A stretch of 37,697 nucleotides of DNA from Lachnospiraceae bacterium UBA7143 (lineage in GTDB: Bacteria > Bacillota > Clostridia > Lachnospirales > Lachnospiraceae). The position numbers and the translations under genes were made by a program. The stretch lies in NCBI GenBank assembly GCA_002491905.1, contig DKWV01000004.1, positions 1-37,697 of the forward strand, in the 5' to 3' direction. The notes under the pieces were generated by a model. That model ran no database searches. It saw nothing but the letters and a program-made list of their open reading frames with translations, and was not told the origin of the DNA. Below are positions 1 through 8,210 of this stretch, piece after piece. Position 1 is the stretch's first letter, and each line of letters begins with the position of its first letter.

Positions 1-1186
1 TAAACACCAATCTGTAATTAAGGCTTCCTTCGTTTAAAGCTATTTGAATCACCCTGCAGGCGTTTGAGTATTTCTGCAAAAACATGGGAATCCAACGATC
101 TGCCATCGGACCGGCCAATAAATAGGAAAACGGAATGATACATCTGGTCACCATACTTCTGGCCGCATATACCCTGCCCTGCAGTTCCTTCGGTGTCTTT
201 AAAATCCATAATGTTCCCGCCAATGTATTTACAATCGGGTTTACGAACAGGAATACAAATTCACCTAAAATAATGGAATAAATATTATTTCTGATCCCCA
301 TAACACATATTGACACCCCGGCTGCAATCGCTGAAATAAAGATACTCCTGCTGTAAGAACATTTTATGCCCTTTTTTGTAATAAATAGACTTCCAAGAAA
401 AACGCCAATCCCTCCGGCCATCTTTACCAAGCCCATACCAAGACTGTTACCCAGGGACAATACCAGTGGTTCTGTCATGGAATCCGAAAGATTAAGAAGA
501 AAATTGAAAACCGCAAAGAAAATCATTAACAATGTCAATCCTCTTGCAGAGAATATAAATCGAAATCCCGCAGAAATATTTTCAAAGATATTTTCGTACT
601 CCTTTTTCTTTCTGTCCGGATCCGAAAAGGCACATGCCGGCACCCTGATAAAAATAAGCATTGCAGCAACAAATGTACACAAATCAATAACCAGCAATCC
701 TTTTAAACCGACAGGATAATATAATATCCCGGCACAGACAGGCGCAATAATACTGCCGATGGAATCAATGATCTGATTCATGCCTCCCGCTTTCTTTATA
801 TCATTCTCTTCTACCAATGTAGACAAAGAAGCCTGATAGGCGTTATTATCCAACATATTTGCCGTCGCATTGATAAAAGTAAAAGCACAGATCATTCCAA
901 AATCAAATCTTCCTGTCATCAGATACAGCAGTAACAGCAGACTCGTTATGGCCGCTGTCGAATCCGCTATAAAAATTACCTTTTTGCGGTTAAAATAATC
1001 GCAGACCATACCGCTTAACGGCGCGAAAATGACAGACGGCAGTATCGAACAGAGCATGGTGACAGCCATAGGAGTCGCCTTTCCCGTTTCCCCATACACC
1101 CAGACACTGACGCCAAATGTTGTCAGACTGCTTCCCAAAATAGAAACCAGTCTTGAGATCCACACAAAATAGAAATTCTTATTCAT
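1..1186 (-). CDS. MFS transporter, drug-efflux type (3' end cut by window edge)
   Basis: An open frame of about 395 codons runs from the ATG at 1186 to the window edge with no stop, so the C-terminus is missing. The protein starts MNKNFYFVWISRLVSILGSS and continues as alternating hydrophobic helices with short polar loops. The first loop carries GMVCDYFNRKKV, the MFS loop 2-3 signature (G-x-x-x-D-x-x-x-R-K/R). A second basic loop (PDRKKKEYENIF) separates the two six-helix halves, and KELQGRVYAARSM near residue 340 is typical of macrolide-efflux (MefA/EntS-like) members. These proteins export drugs or siderophores using the proton gradient; the substrate here is unknown. The start has only a weak GGACGGGA element. 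It lies 46 bp after the upstream gene on the same strand and may be read through from it. Confidence 0.85.
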   Translation of the reverse strand, partial: MNKNFYFVWISRLVSILGSSLTTFGVSVWVYGETGKATPMAVTMLCSILPSVIFAPLSGMVCDYFNRKKVIFIADSTAAITSLLLLLYLMTGRFDFGMICAFTFINATANMLDNNAYQASLSTLVEENDIKKAGGMNQIIDSIGSIIAPVCAGILYYPVGLKGLLVIDLCTFVAAMLIFIRVPACAFSDPDRKKKEYENIFENISAGFRFIFSARGLTLLMIFFAVFNFLLNLSDSMTEPLVLSLGNSLGMGLVKMAGGIGVFLGSLFITKKGIKCSYSRSIFISAIAAGVSICVMGIRNNIYSIILGEFVFLFVNPIVNTLAGTLWILKTPKELQGRVYAARSMVTRCIIPFSYLLAGPMADRWIPMFLQKYSNACRVIQIALNEGSLNYRLVF

Positions 1187-1232
1187 AATTCCCGTCCGTT
1201 CAAACCATCTGCCATAATGATTGACGAATAGA

Positions 1233-2618
1233 TCACTGTCCCGCAAAATCAGCGGCCGCGGTGTGGACAAAAGGACTCGCGGGCATGGTTCTGTCAGCCC
1301 CTGCTCCCGGTCTCGCCTCATACTGCAGTCCGAACTTCTGCGCCTCCGTGATCTCCACCTCCATCACGCCAAAGCTTGTCTTAATCTCCAGCACCGTGGA
1401 ACCGTCTGGCTTCGTGATAATTTTTGTCTCAAGGTCGTCCTCCTCATCCTCCGCGTCTCCGTTCTTTACATCTTCGGGAACCGTCATCTGGCCGTCATAG
1501 TCGGAAATTTTCTGCAGGCCCTTACGGTTTTCGTGAATGATCCCACGCCAGAGCAGATCCATCTCCTCGGCAGTATAAAAATGTGCACCGAAATCATTCA
1601 TATATTTGGCATACTTCGCCTTCTCCCGGTCTATGTAAGTGGAACCGTCCTCCTCATAAGTATAGTCCGGCACACCGTCCTTGTCGGTGGAAGTCTCAAA
1701 AAAATTGACGAAATCGTCCTCGTCGATCTTCCCTGCGAGAAAGTCCTCCCAGAATTCTTTGTGGCATGCAAAGCGCAGATTCGCGTCCTGCGGAAACCGC
1801 TGTATAAATGCCAGCACCTTCTCGCGCTGTCCCGGCTCCGTGTAGGAAAGATTCCAGCAGTCCCGGTTCACCCATTTCGTCCCATCGAACCATGCCTCCT
1901 TACAGATGATCCCGTCCTGCCCGTAACAAGTGACAAACCAATGCTTTTGTTTGGGATCGTCGGTGGGGAAGGTACTCTTGGTCACTTCGCCCGTGAGCAG
2001 ATCCACCAGCTCCTCCGGGTCTGTCACCTCCACATCCGTACAGTTATCATCCATATTATCTATTTCCCACGGTTTTCTCCCGGGTACCGCGGCACTGTCC
2101 GCAGCAATTGTAGACGTCGTCTGTGAAACTGCCGCGCCGCTATTCCCAGCAGGCTGTGGATTCGCCACGCTGCCGCCCGCAGCCGCCGTTGTCTGTGCCG
2201 CCTCAGGAACTGACACATTTGTCACAGCCGTCCCCGTGGTGTCAGAATCAGATTTACCCTCTGCCTCTCTTTTCAGTGCCTCTTTCGCCGCCTGCTTCTC
2301 CACTTCCGCGATCAGATCCTTGATCTGCTCCTGCAAAGCCTCCTCTGTGTCATCAAATTCGGTCAGAAGCTTCTCCCATTCCTTCATAGTAAAAGACTGC
2401 GCGCCTGTCTGAAAAGTCGGCTCTACCCTGCCTTCCTTCACTTTCTTGGCCATCTCCTCCATATGCGCAAGAATCTGCTCCCGATAGGTCATATCCTCTG
2501 TCTTTTTCTCTTCGCTCTTTTCTCCCTCTTCCGTTTTCCTGCTCTGCGCAGAACGATTTCCGTATTCTGTCTGATAAGTATTATGCATCCAAGAAGAATA
2601 ACTGTTTCCTATGTTCAT
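1233..2618 (-). CDS. Hypothetical protein, 461 aa, acidic, Thr/Ala-rich linker
   Basis: I do not recognise a family with confidence. I place the start at MNIGNSYSSWMHNTYQ (2618), because AAAGGAATCAGGGAC precedes it, rather than at the ATG at 2663, which lacks a good ribosome-binding site. Visible parts in order: a polar N-terminus; a charged stretch with TYREQILAHMEEMAKKVK and SFTMKEWEKLLTEFDD (residues about 40-100, probably helical); a coiled-coil-like segment; a low-complexity Thr/Ala/Ser linker (about 130-180); and an acidic Trp/Cys-containing C-terminal domain. There is no signal peptide or membrane segment, so it is probably cytoplasmic, or exported by a non-Sec route. It sits between the CapA-type gene and the MFS gene on the same strand. 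Confidence 0.75.
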   Translation of the reverse strand: MNIGNSYSSWMHNTYQTEYGNRSAQSRKTEEGEKSEEKKTEDMTYREQILAHMEEMAKKVKEGRVEPTFQTGAQSFTMKEWEKLLTEFDDTEEALQEQIKDLIAEVEKQAAKEALKREAEGKSDSDTTGTAVTNVSVPEAAQTTAAAGGSVANPQPAGNSGAAVSQTTSTIAADSAAVPGRKPWEIDNMDDNCTDVEVTDPEELVDLLTGEVTKSTFPTDDPKQKHWFVTCYGQDGIICKEAWFDGTKWVNRDCWNLSYTEPGQREKVLAFIQRFPQDANLRFACHKEFWEDFLAGKIDEDDFVNFFETSTDKDGVPDYTYEEDGSTYIDREKAKYAKYMNDFGAHFYTAEEMDLLWRGIIHENRKGLQKISDYDGQMTVPEDVKNGDAEDEEDDLETKIITKPDGSTVLEIKTSFGVMEVEITEAQKFGLQYEARPGAGADRTMPASPFVHTAAADFAGQ

Positions 2619-2754
2619 GTCCCTGATTCCTTTCTGTCCGGCAAAGATTTCTGTTCCGATCATTTCTCTATATAGTTAATACGATTCATTTGCCGGAAAA
2701 GTTTCATTCTCCCCAATTATTCTTCATAAAGCCGATACTTGTCGTCGGCGCCGC

Positions 2755-4056
2755 TCACCAGCTCACAAACCCGTCCCCGTCAATCCTGACGCCCTCGGAA
2801 ATGCTGCGCATGTAGGTCAGCACCCTCTCCTTCTCCGCCCCCTGCAGGAGCGTGGTCCGGCACCCGCTCTGCAGGCAGGGGACGAACTGATAGCTCACGA
2901 TTCCCGTCTCATCGATTACCACTTCCACCATGCCGGTGTCCAGTGTCTTTGAGTTAAACCAGAAATTTCCCAGACTGTAGATCACGGGCACACCCTGAAT
3001 CACGCCGATGGGCTGCAGGCAGTGTGGATGGTCCCCGATCACAAGATCCGCTCCTGCCGCCGCCAGTTCCGGTGCCTGCTTGAGCTGCGCCCAGTCCAGC
3101 TCCGCCTGGTTTTCCGTACCCCAGTGGATATATGCCACCACGAAATCGCTGTTGGCAGCCGCCTCCCGAATCGTCTCCAGAAGTTTTTCCCCGTTCCAGC
3201 ACCGAAAAACCCCGGGGGAATTTTCCGTGGCCTCCTTCGTGTCCGGCGTGTCCAGCCGCTCGATCTGGGTCGCCGACACAAAGGCGATCTTGATATCTCC
3301 CACAATATAGTAAACCGGCTTTCTCGCCTCGCCGATCTCCCGCCCGGCGCCCACATAGGGAATCCCCGCCTCCCGCAGGGTATCCAGCGTGTCCGTCAGT
3401 GCCTCCGGCCCGTAATCATAAGCGTGGTTGTTTGCCAGGGACACAATGTCCACCCCCATGTCGTTCAGGTAGGACACCGTCTCCGGCCTTGCCCGGAAAG
3501 TAAACTGTTTCTCCTCAATGGGCGTTCCCCTGTCGGAATAGGCGAACTCATTGTTGAGCATCATGATATCCGCGCTCTGCATCCGCTCAATCACTTCCGG
3601 CGACACGCCTTTGGAAATATCGCCGTCGCTCCGCACTGGCCCGGTAATGGCATAGTGGTCGTCAAACAGAACGTCGCCCGCAAAAGCAAGAGTCACCTGG
3701 CCGGGTGTGGCGGGTTCCACCGCATAAATATTATTCTCTTCCATATAGGCAGCATCGTCCAGCTCTTCCCGATATTTGGAGGCCGTTTCCGTCTCCTCCG
3801 GCCCGGAAGGCTCCTGCCCCTCCTCGCCGTCCTTCTCTTCGTAATCCACTTTCTCCCAGTTCCCGTTTCCCTGATCTGGGCGGACGATATCCGGCCTTTT
3901 CGTCTTCACCGGCTCCATAATCCACTGGTGCGCCGCCAAAGCCAAAACGCCAATCGCCGCCACCGCTGTCAACGTGACAAGAAACGGCATGATAAAACTG
4001 CGGTGAAGCCTTATTCTCTTTTTCTTTTTATTTTTACGCGATATCTTCTTAGCCAT
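2755..4056 (-). CDS. CapA family protein (PGA_cap metallophosphatase fold), membrane-anchored
   Basis: The 433-residue protein has a very basic N-terminus (MAKKISRKNKKKKRIRLHR), one membrane helix (residues about 20-45), an acidic linker, and then a complete PGA_cap domain. Diagnostic motifs are LAFAGDVLFDDHY (about residue 127), SLANNHAYDYG, VGAGR, YIHWGTENQ, VIGDHPHCLQP and VIYSLGNFWF; the Asp, Asn and His residues correspond to the metal-binding positions of this calcineurin-like fold. CapA/PgsA proteins take part in poly-gamma-glutamate or capsule export or anchoring, but no pgsB or pgsC homologue is nearby, so the substrate is open. The catalytic domain should face outwards. It follows the MocR-type gene by 49 bp on the same strand and could be co-transcribed with it. 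Confidence 0.9.
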   Translation of the reverse strand: MAKKISRKNKKKKRIRLHRSFIMPFLVTLTAVAAIGVLALAAHQWIMEPVKTKRPDIVRPDQGNGNWEKVDYEEKDGEEGQEPSGPEETETASKYREELDDAAYMEENNIYAVEPATPGQVTLAFAGDVLFDDHYAITGPVRSDGDISKGVSPEVIERMQSADIMMLNNEFAYSDRGTPIEEKQFTFRARPETVSYLNDMGVDIVSLANNHAYDYGPEALTDTLDTLREAGIPYVGAGREIGEARKPVYYIVGDIKIAFVSATQIERLDTPDTKEATENSPGVFRCWNGEKLLETIREAAANSDFVVAYIHWGTENQAELDWAQLKQAPELAAAGADLVIGDHPHCLQPIGVIQGVPVIYSLGNFWFNSKTLDTGMVEVVIDETGIVSYQFVPCLQSGCRTTLLQGAEKERVLTYMRSISEGVRIDGDGFVSW

Positions 4057-4105
4057 GTAGCCATTGTAACATAATCACAAAAACGAATACAGTAAAATAT
4101 TTAAA

Positions 4106-5482
4106 TTACAGTAATGCTTTCAGCCGGTTCAGTCCATCCGTCAGAATTTCCAGGGAAGGAGGCGTGATCACGGAAATTCTGACCGCCTTTTCAGGTATTC
4201 TGTTACCCACGCAGAAACGCTCCGCGCCGTAGACCTCCACGCCCGCCTGTCTGGCACAAATTTCAAAACTTTTCCCCGTAAAGTATTCCGGTAACCGTAC
4301 ATACCTGAGCGGCGCCGTAAGCTCTCCCGGCAAGACAAATTCTTTCAGTATCCGATTGACGACGGCATTCCGTTCCCTGATATCTTTTTTGCGGGCGGCA
4401 ACAATTTCATCCGCTGCGCCATCCTCAATCAAAGCGGCGGATACCGTCGCAAGTAACGGTGAAATCGAAATATTCATGGAATACAGCGCCGTCGCCAGTC
4501 TTTCATGAAATCTGCCGGGAACATGGATAAACGCCGTTCTGAGTCCCGGCGAAACAGTCTTGGAAAGACTTGATATATAAATAACCTGCTCCGGCGCAAA
4601 AGCCGCAATAGGCGGCAGCGGATTCTCCTCCAGGAGGTTATTGATGCCATCCTCTATGACTAAAAGCTTTTCCTCCCCGGCCACCTTCGCGATCATTTTC
4701 CTCGTCTCAAGCGACATGATATGTGCCGTTGGATTCTGATAATCCGGTATCACATAAAGACCTTTTATCTTTTCATTCTGAATCGCATAACGGATCCCTT
4801 CTTCCGTTATTTCCTGATCTCTGACACGGACAGGAAGCAAATGGATACCGAATAGCTTTGCCGCTGTTTTCACACCAGGATATGTCACTGGCTCTGTCCC
4901 GATCTTGTCACCGGCTTTAAAAAGAGCACCCAGCGCTGCCGTAATCGCATTCTGTCCGCCTGCCGCCAGGACAATATGTTCCCCGTCCGTATCCAACCCC
5001 GATTTTCGCAGCCACGTTACACCGGCCCCACGCTGACGTTTTGTGCCTCCGGGCGCCCCGTAAGAAAACATCTGCAACGCATCCGGTCTTTTCATCAGAC
5101 TTTCCGTGTACTGCTTCACCATAAGATTACATGTTACAGATGGTACGATCGCTCCCATTTCAATGATATGGACATTTTCCCTTCCGCAGAGCAGCACTGT
5201 CTCCGCCGCAGCGTCGGAGGCGACGTAAGTGCCGTTTCCTACCGATGCGGAAAGCAGCCCTTTTTGCCCGCACAACTTATATGCCTTCGATATGGTACTC
5301 AAATTCAAATCCAAAAAATCCGCGAGTTCCCGCTGCGGTGGCAGCTTCGTTCCCGCCGTCAGTTTTCCGCTTTTAATATCCTCTTCCAGTAATTGTGCCA
5401 AAGCCGCATATTTTGGTCCCGCCATTTTACTCAAATCAGGTTTCCAACTCAACGGATAATCATCAAATGAATTTACCGGCAT
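4106..5482 (-). CDS. MocR/GntR-family PLP-domain transcriptional regulator
   Basis: It joins an N-terminal winged-helix GntR domain (KYAALAQLLEEDIKSG, KLPPQRELADFLDLNLSTIS, SVGNGTYV, residues about 20-85) to a class I/II aminotransferase-like domain of about 350 residues. The PLP site is visible: VIPDYQNPTAH, VIEDGINNLL and YISSLSKTVSPGLRTAF, where the SLSK lysine should bind PLP. MocR proteins sense PLP or amino-acid ligands and usually control a neighbouring gene. I use the ATG at 5482 (458 aa, after AGAAAGGCAGGG); the longer frame begins only with a TTG at 5524 and has no ribosome-binding site. It is divergent from the aminotransferase at 5636, its likely target. Confidence 0.93.
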   Translation of the reverse strand: MPVNSFDDYPLSWKPDLSKMAGPKYAALAQLLEEDIKSGKLTAGTKLPPQRELADFLDLNLSTISKAYKLCGQKGLLSASVGNGTYVASDAAAETVLLCGRENVHIIEMGAIVPSVTCNLMVKQYTESLMKRPDALQMFSYGAPGGTKRQRGAGVTWLRKSGLDTDGEHIVLAAGGQNAITAALGALFKAGDKIGTEPVTYPGVKTAAKLFGIHLLPVRVRDQEITEEGIRYAIQNEKIKGLYVIPDYQNPTAHIMSLETRKMIAKVAGEEKLLVIEDGINNLLEENPLPPIAAFAPEQVIYISSLSKTVSPGLRTAFIHVPGRFHERLATALYSMNISISPLLATVSAALIEDGAADEIVAARKKDIRERNAVVNRILKEFVLPGELTAPLRYVRLPEYFTGKSFEICARQAGVEVYGAERFCVGNRIPEKAVRISVITPPSLEILTDGLNRLKALL

Positions 5483-5532
5483 TCTGCCACACCCTGCCTT
5501 TCTGTCTGGATTGTACGGTCTCAATTATTCAT

Positions 5533-5549
5533 ATTGTCTGCCATACAAT
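5533..5549. promoter_or_regulatory. Candidate MocR operator (inverted repeat ATTGT-N7-ACAAT)
   Basis: A 5-bp inverted repeat, ATTGT (5533-5537) and ACAAT (5545-5549), lies just upstream of the -35 of the aminotransferase promoter and touches the -10 of the regulator's own promoter. TGTCTG also occurs directly repeated at 5503 and 5535, 32 bp apart. Known MocR regulators often bind such paired sites, activating the partner gene and repressing themselves. The assignment is inferred from position. Confidence 0.45.
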
Positions 5550-5576
5550 TTTATCATTGATTTCTTCTATGCTCAA
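5548..5576 (-). promoter_or_regulatory. Promoter of the MocR-type gene
   Basis: On the minus strand TTGAGC (5576-5571) and TAAAAT (5553-5548) are separated by exactly 17 bp. Its -35 box lies inside the spacer of the opposing promoter, so the two promoters cannot easily be occupied together. Confidence 0.6.
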
Positions 5577-5585
5577 GACTACAAT
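5557..5585 (+). promoter_or_regulatory. Promoter of the aminotransferase gene
   Basis: TTGATT (5557-5562), a 17-bp spacer and TACAAT (5580-5585) form a good sigma-A promoter. Initiation near 5592 would leave a leader of about 44 nt ending in the GAGGTG ribosome-binding site. Confidence 0.65.
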
Positions 5586-5635
5586 AAAGCTTAATTCTTT
5601 ACCGTCAAAACATATGAAAACCGAGGTGTATAATT

Positions 5636-6817
5636 ATGGGCATGGAAACTCTGTTATCGGAAGGCATCAAAGCGACGCCGCCGTCTTTTGTCAGAAGCAT
5701 TCTGAAGGCCGCCTCCGAACCGGGCGTTATCTCTTTTGCCGGCGGTCTTCCCAACCCTGTCTCTTTTCCGCAGGAAGAGCTTTTAGCATCTATGGAACGT
5801 ATTGTGAAAACTTATGGGAGCACCGTATTTCAATACTCGATTACAGCCGGGCTGCCGGAGCTGCGACAATATATTGCAGACAGATATCACCGGATTTTTG
5901 GCCTTAACCTGTCCATAGACAATATCATCATTACAACCGGTTCCCAGCAGGCTCTTGACCTGATCGGAAAGGTGCTGCTCGACAGGGGCGACGGGGTCAT
6001 TGTCGAGAAACCGACTTACCTTGCCGCAATACAGGCTTTTTCCATGCAGCAGCCGACTTTCTACCTGATTACATTAACCGAAGAAGGTATGAATCCGGAA
6101 GAACTGGAAAACGCCCTGAAAAATCCCGTTAAATTCATCTATGCCATTCCCAATTTTCAAAATCCGACCGGACTCACTTATTCTGCCGGAAACAGGGAAC
6201 GCATTTATGAAATTTTGAAAAAGCATGAGGTCTTTTTAATTGAAGACGACCCTTACGGCGAACTGCGTTTTGAGGGAGAGCGTCTGCCCTACATCGGCGC
6301 AGGGAAACTGCCAAACAGCATTCTGCTTGGAACTTTTTCCAAGACGGTCACTCCGGGTATGCGTATTGGTTTTCTCATTTCCGAAAATAAAGAACTGCTG
6401 AAGCACATATTTGTTGCCAAGGAAGCGAGCGACCTGCACACAAATATCTTTGCGCAATATTTAATCTGGGACTATCTGAAAAACAACGATTTGGATATTC
6501 ATATCGCAAAGATAACGGAGCTGTACAGGAAACAGGCGCATGCAATGATGGAAGCCATAGATCGGTATTTTCCGCCGACAGTGAAATATACCAGGCCGCA
6601 CGGCGGTATGTTTTTGTGGGTAACGCTTCCGGAAGGAGTAAGCACTATGTCGTTGTTCCCTAAAGCTTTGGAGAAAGGAGTCGCGTTTGTCCCGGGAGAT
6701 CCCTTCTACACCGGCATCAGGAACACCAATACCATGCGTCTTAACTACACGAATGCCGACTCGGAAACCATCACCGAAGGTATCCGCAGACTGGGAGATC
6801 TGCTGAAAGAACTGTAA
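5636..6817 (+). CDS. PLP-dependent aminotransferase, class I/II (LysN / 2-aminoadipate type)
   Basis: A full-length 393-residue fold-type I aminotransferase. Motifs: ISFAGGLPNPVSFP (substrate arm), QYSITAGLPELRQYIA, TTGSQQALDLIGK (cofactor phosphate loop), YAIPNFQNPTG, LIEDDPYGELRF (the Asp that pairs with the PLP ring nitrogen) and GTFSKTVTPGMRIGF, whose SK lysine forms the Schiff base. The closest known group is the LysN/aminoadipate and multi-substrate branched or aromatic aminotransferases; the real substrate cannot be read from sequence. The start follows GAGGTGTATAATT. Its regulator-like neighbour shares the same fold, typical of MocR and target pairs. Confidence 0.93.
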   Translation: MGMETLLSEGIKATPPSFVRSILKAASEPGVISFAGGLPNPVSFPQEELLASMERIVKTYGSTVFQYSITAGLPELRQYIADRYHRIFGLNLSIDNIIITTGSQQALDLIGKVLLDRGDGVIVEKPTYLAAIQAFSMQQPTFYLITLTEEGMNPEELENALKNPVKFIYAIPNFQNPTGLTYSAGNRERIYEILKKHEVFLIEDDPYGELRFEGERLPYIGAGKLPNSILLGTFSKTVTPGMRIGFLISENKELLKHIFVAKEASDLHTNIFAQYLIWDYLKNNDLDIHIAKITELYRKQAHAMMEAIDRYFPPTVKYTRPHGGMFLWVTLPEGVSTMSLFPKALEKGVAFVPGDPFYTGIRNTNTMRLNYTNADSETITEGIRRLGDLLKEL

Positions 6818-6836
6818 CTGCAATTAGGCTTAAAAA

Positions 6837-6877
6837 GAGCGGGCTGCCACGGCAGTCCGCTCTCCTTGCTTTTTTGT
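6837..6877 (+). terminator. Intrinsic terminator shared by aminotransferase and rplA
   Basis: The stem GAGCGGGCTGCC (6837-6848) and GGCAGTCCGCTC (6851-6862) is followed by a T-rich tract (about 6868-6877). One pair is G-U only on the plus-strand RNA, so it is best as the aminotransferase terminator. A-rich sequence on the left lets it also stop rplA from the other side. Confidence 0.85.
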
Positions 6878-6878
6878 T

Positions 6879-7568
6879 TTAGTACTTTGCCACATTCACT
6901 TTCACGCCGGGGCCCATAGTGGTTGCCAGCGTAATGCTCCTGAGATACTGGCCCTTCAACGCCGAAGGTCTTGCCTTGACAATCGCCTCCATCAGCGCGT
7001 CAAAGTTCTCCTGCAGTTTCGCCTCGTCGAAAGAAATCTTGCCTACGGGCACGTGGATGATGTTCGCCTTATCCAGTCTGTACTCGATCTTACCGGCTTT
7101 GATATCGCTGATTGCTTTCGCCACATCCATAGTAACCGTGCCTGCCTTCGGGTTAGGCATCAGACCTTTCGGACCGAGCACCTTACCCAGACGGCCTACA
7201 ACACCCATCATATCAGGGGTTGCTACTACTACGTCAAAATCGAGCCATCCTTCATTCTGGATCTTGGGAATCAGCTCCTCGCCGCCTACATGGTCCGCGC
7301 CCGCTGCCTCCGCCTCGTTCACCTTATCGCCCTTGGCAAATACCAGCACACGAACCGTTTTACCGGTTCCGTTGGGCAGTACCACCGCGCCACGGATCTG
7401 CTGCTCCGCGTGACGGCCGTCACACCCGGTTCTGATGTGAACCTCCACAGTCTCGTCAAATTTTGCTGTTGCTGTCTTTTTCACTAAGGCGATCGCCTCC
7501 GCCGTATCGTACTGCACTGTACGGTCTACCAGCTTGGCCGCCTCCTGATATTTTTTACCGTGTTTCAT
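6879..7568 (-). CDS. rplA: 50S ribosomal protein L1
   Basis: The 229-residue protein is a full-length L1. It begins MKHGKKYQEAAKLVDR and carries FDETVEVHIRTGCD, the RGAVVLPNGTGK loop, MGVVGRLGKVLGPKGLMPNP and KAGKIEYRLDK, all hallmarks of the L1 family. L1 binds 23S rRNA at the mobile L1 stalk and, in many bacteria, also represses its own operon by binding the mRNA. It follows rplK by 13 bp with GGAGGGTTCGAG as ribosome-binding site. The cluster ends here: a terminator follows, and rplJ and rplL, which often come next, are absent. Confidence 0.98.
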   Translation of the reverse strand: MKHGKKYQEAAKLVDRTVQYDTAEAIALVKKTATAKFDETVEVHIRTGCDGRHAEQQIRGAVVLPNGTGKTVRVLVFAKGDKVNEAEAAGADHVGGEELIPKIQNEGWLDFDVVVATPDMMGVVGRLGKVLGPKGLMPNPKAGTVTMDVAKAISDIKAGKIEYRLDKANIIHVPVGKISFDEAKLQENFDALMEAIVKARPSALKGQYLRSITLATTMGPGVKVNVAKY

Positions 7569-7581
7569 CTCGAACCCTCCA

Positions 7582-8007
7582 TTACTCTTCTACTGTGATA
7601 CCCATGCTTCTCGCAGTACCGGCGATCATGCTCATGGCCGCCTCAACGCTTGCCGCGTTCAGATCAGGCATTTTCATCTCCGCGATCTCCTGAAGCTTCG
7701 CCTTGGAGATGGTAGCCACCTTCGCCTTGTTGGGCGTAGCGGAACCGGATTTGATATTGCACGCCTTCTTTAAAAGTACCGCAGCAGGGGGAGTCTTCGT
7801 GATAAAACTGAAGCTTCTGTCTGCATACACTGTGATGACAACCGGGATGATCACATCGCCTTTGTCGGCTGTCTTCGCGTTGAACTGTTTCGTAAATTCA
7901 ACGATGTTTACCCCGTGCTGTCCAAGTGCAGGACCAACCGGGGGCGCTGGTGTTGCTTTGCCAGCAGGGATCTGTAACTTGATGTATCCTTCTACTTTCT
8001 TTGCCAT
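7582..8007 (-). CDS. rplK: 50S ribosomal protein L11
   Basis: At 141 residues it has the normal L11 length. It contains the proline-rich N-terminal signature AGKATPAPPVGPALGQHGVN, the TPPAAVLLKKA segment and the C-terminal RNA-binding domain ending TARSMGITVEE. L11 binds the GTPase-associated centre of 23S rRNA with L10 and is needed for the stringent response. AGGAGGTGCCGAA precedes the ATG. It is preceded by a 203-nt structured leader after nusG. Confidence 0.98.
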   Translation of the reverse strand: MAKKVEGYIKLQIPAGKATPAPPVGPALGQHGVNIVEFTKQFNAKTADKGDVIIPVVITVYADRSFSFITKTPPAAVLLKKACNIKSGSATPNKAKVATISKAKLQEIAEMKMPDLNAASVEAAMSMIAGTARSMGITVEE

Positions 8008-8210
8008 TTCGGCACCTCCTAATAATATTGTGGTTCGGACGCCTCATCCACCTGCCTACTGCAATCTACGAGATTGTCGGAGACAAGCTCGGATTTTAAA
8101 CGCGCAGCGTTTAAATCGGCTCCCACACCTATATCTACACCGCCAGAGGCGGGCAAATATCCATTTTATTACAGTTATCACAGTTCAGCTCACGCCATCT
8201 GGCTGAACTG
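8008..8210 (-). promoter_or_regulatory. Structured leader between nusG and rplK; candidate L1 operator
   Basis: Read on the minus strand, the 203-nt spacer has a 9-bp hairpin directly after the nusG stop (CAGTTCAGC at 8181-8189 with its complement at 8202-8210, no U-tract). ATAGGTGTGGGAG (8132-8120) follows, then a hairpin at 8117-8092, another at 8091-8069, and GGATGAGGCGTCC (8049-8037) with a downstream CCAC that can pair with GTGG. The first motif resembles the L1 site of 23S rRNA (E. coli has AUAGGUGGGAG there), so this may be the L1 feedback site on rplK-rplA mRNA. That function is inferred from the resemblance and the position. Confidence 0.45.

Noticed and set aside
1221..2126. 301-codon open frame on the plus strand
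   Set aside because: Antisense to the 461-residue ORF, whose start has a good ribosome-binding site; no motif. Some doubt remains because the 461-residue protein is itself unassigned.
3022..4074. 350-codon open frame on the plus strand
   Set aside because: Antisense shadow of the CapA-type gene; no start signals.
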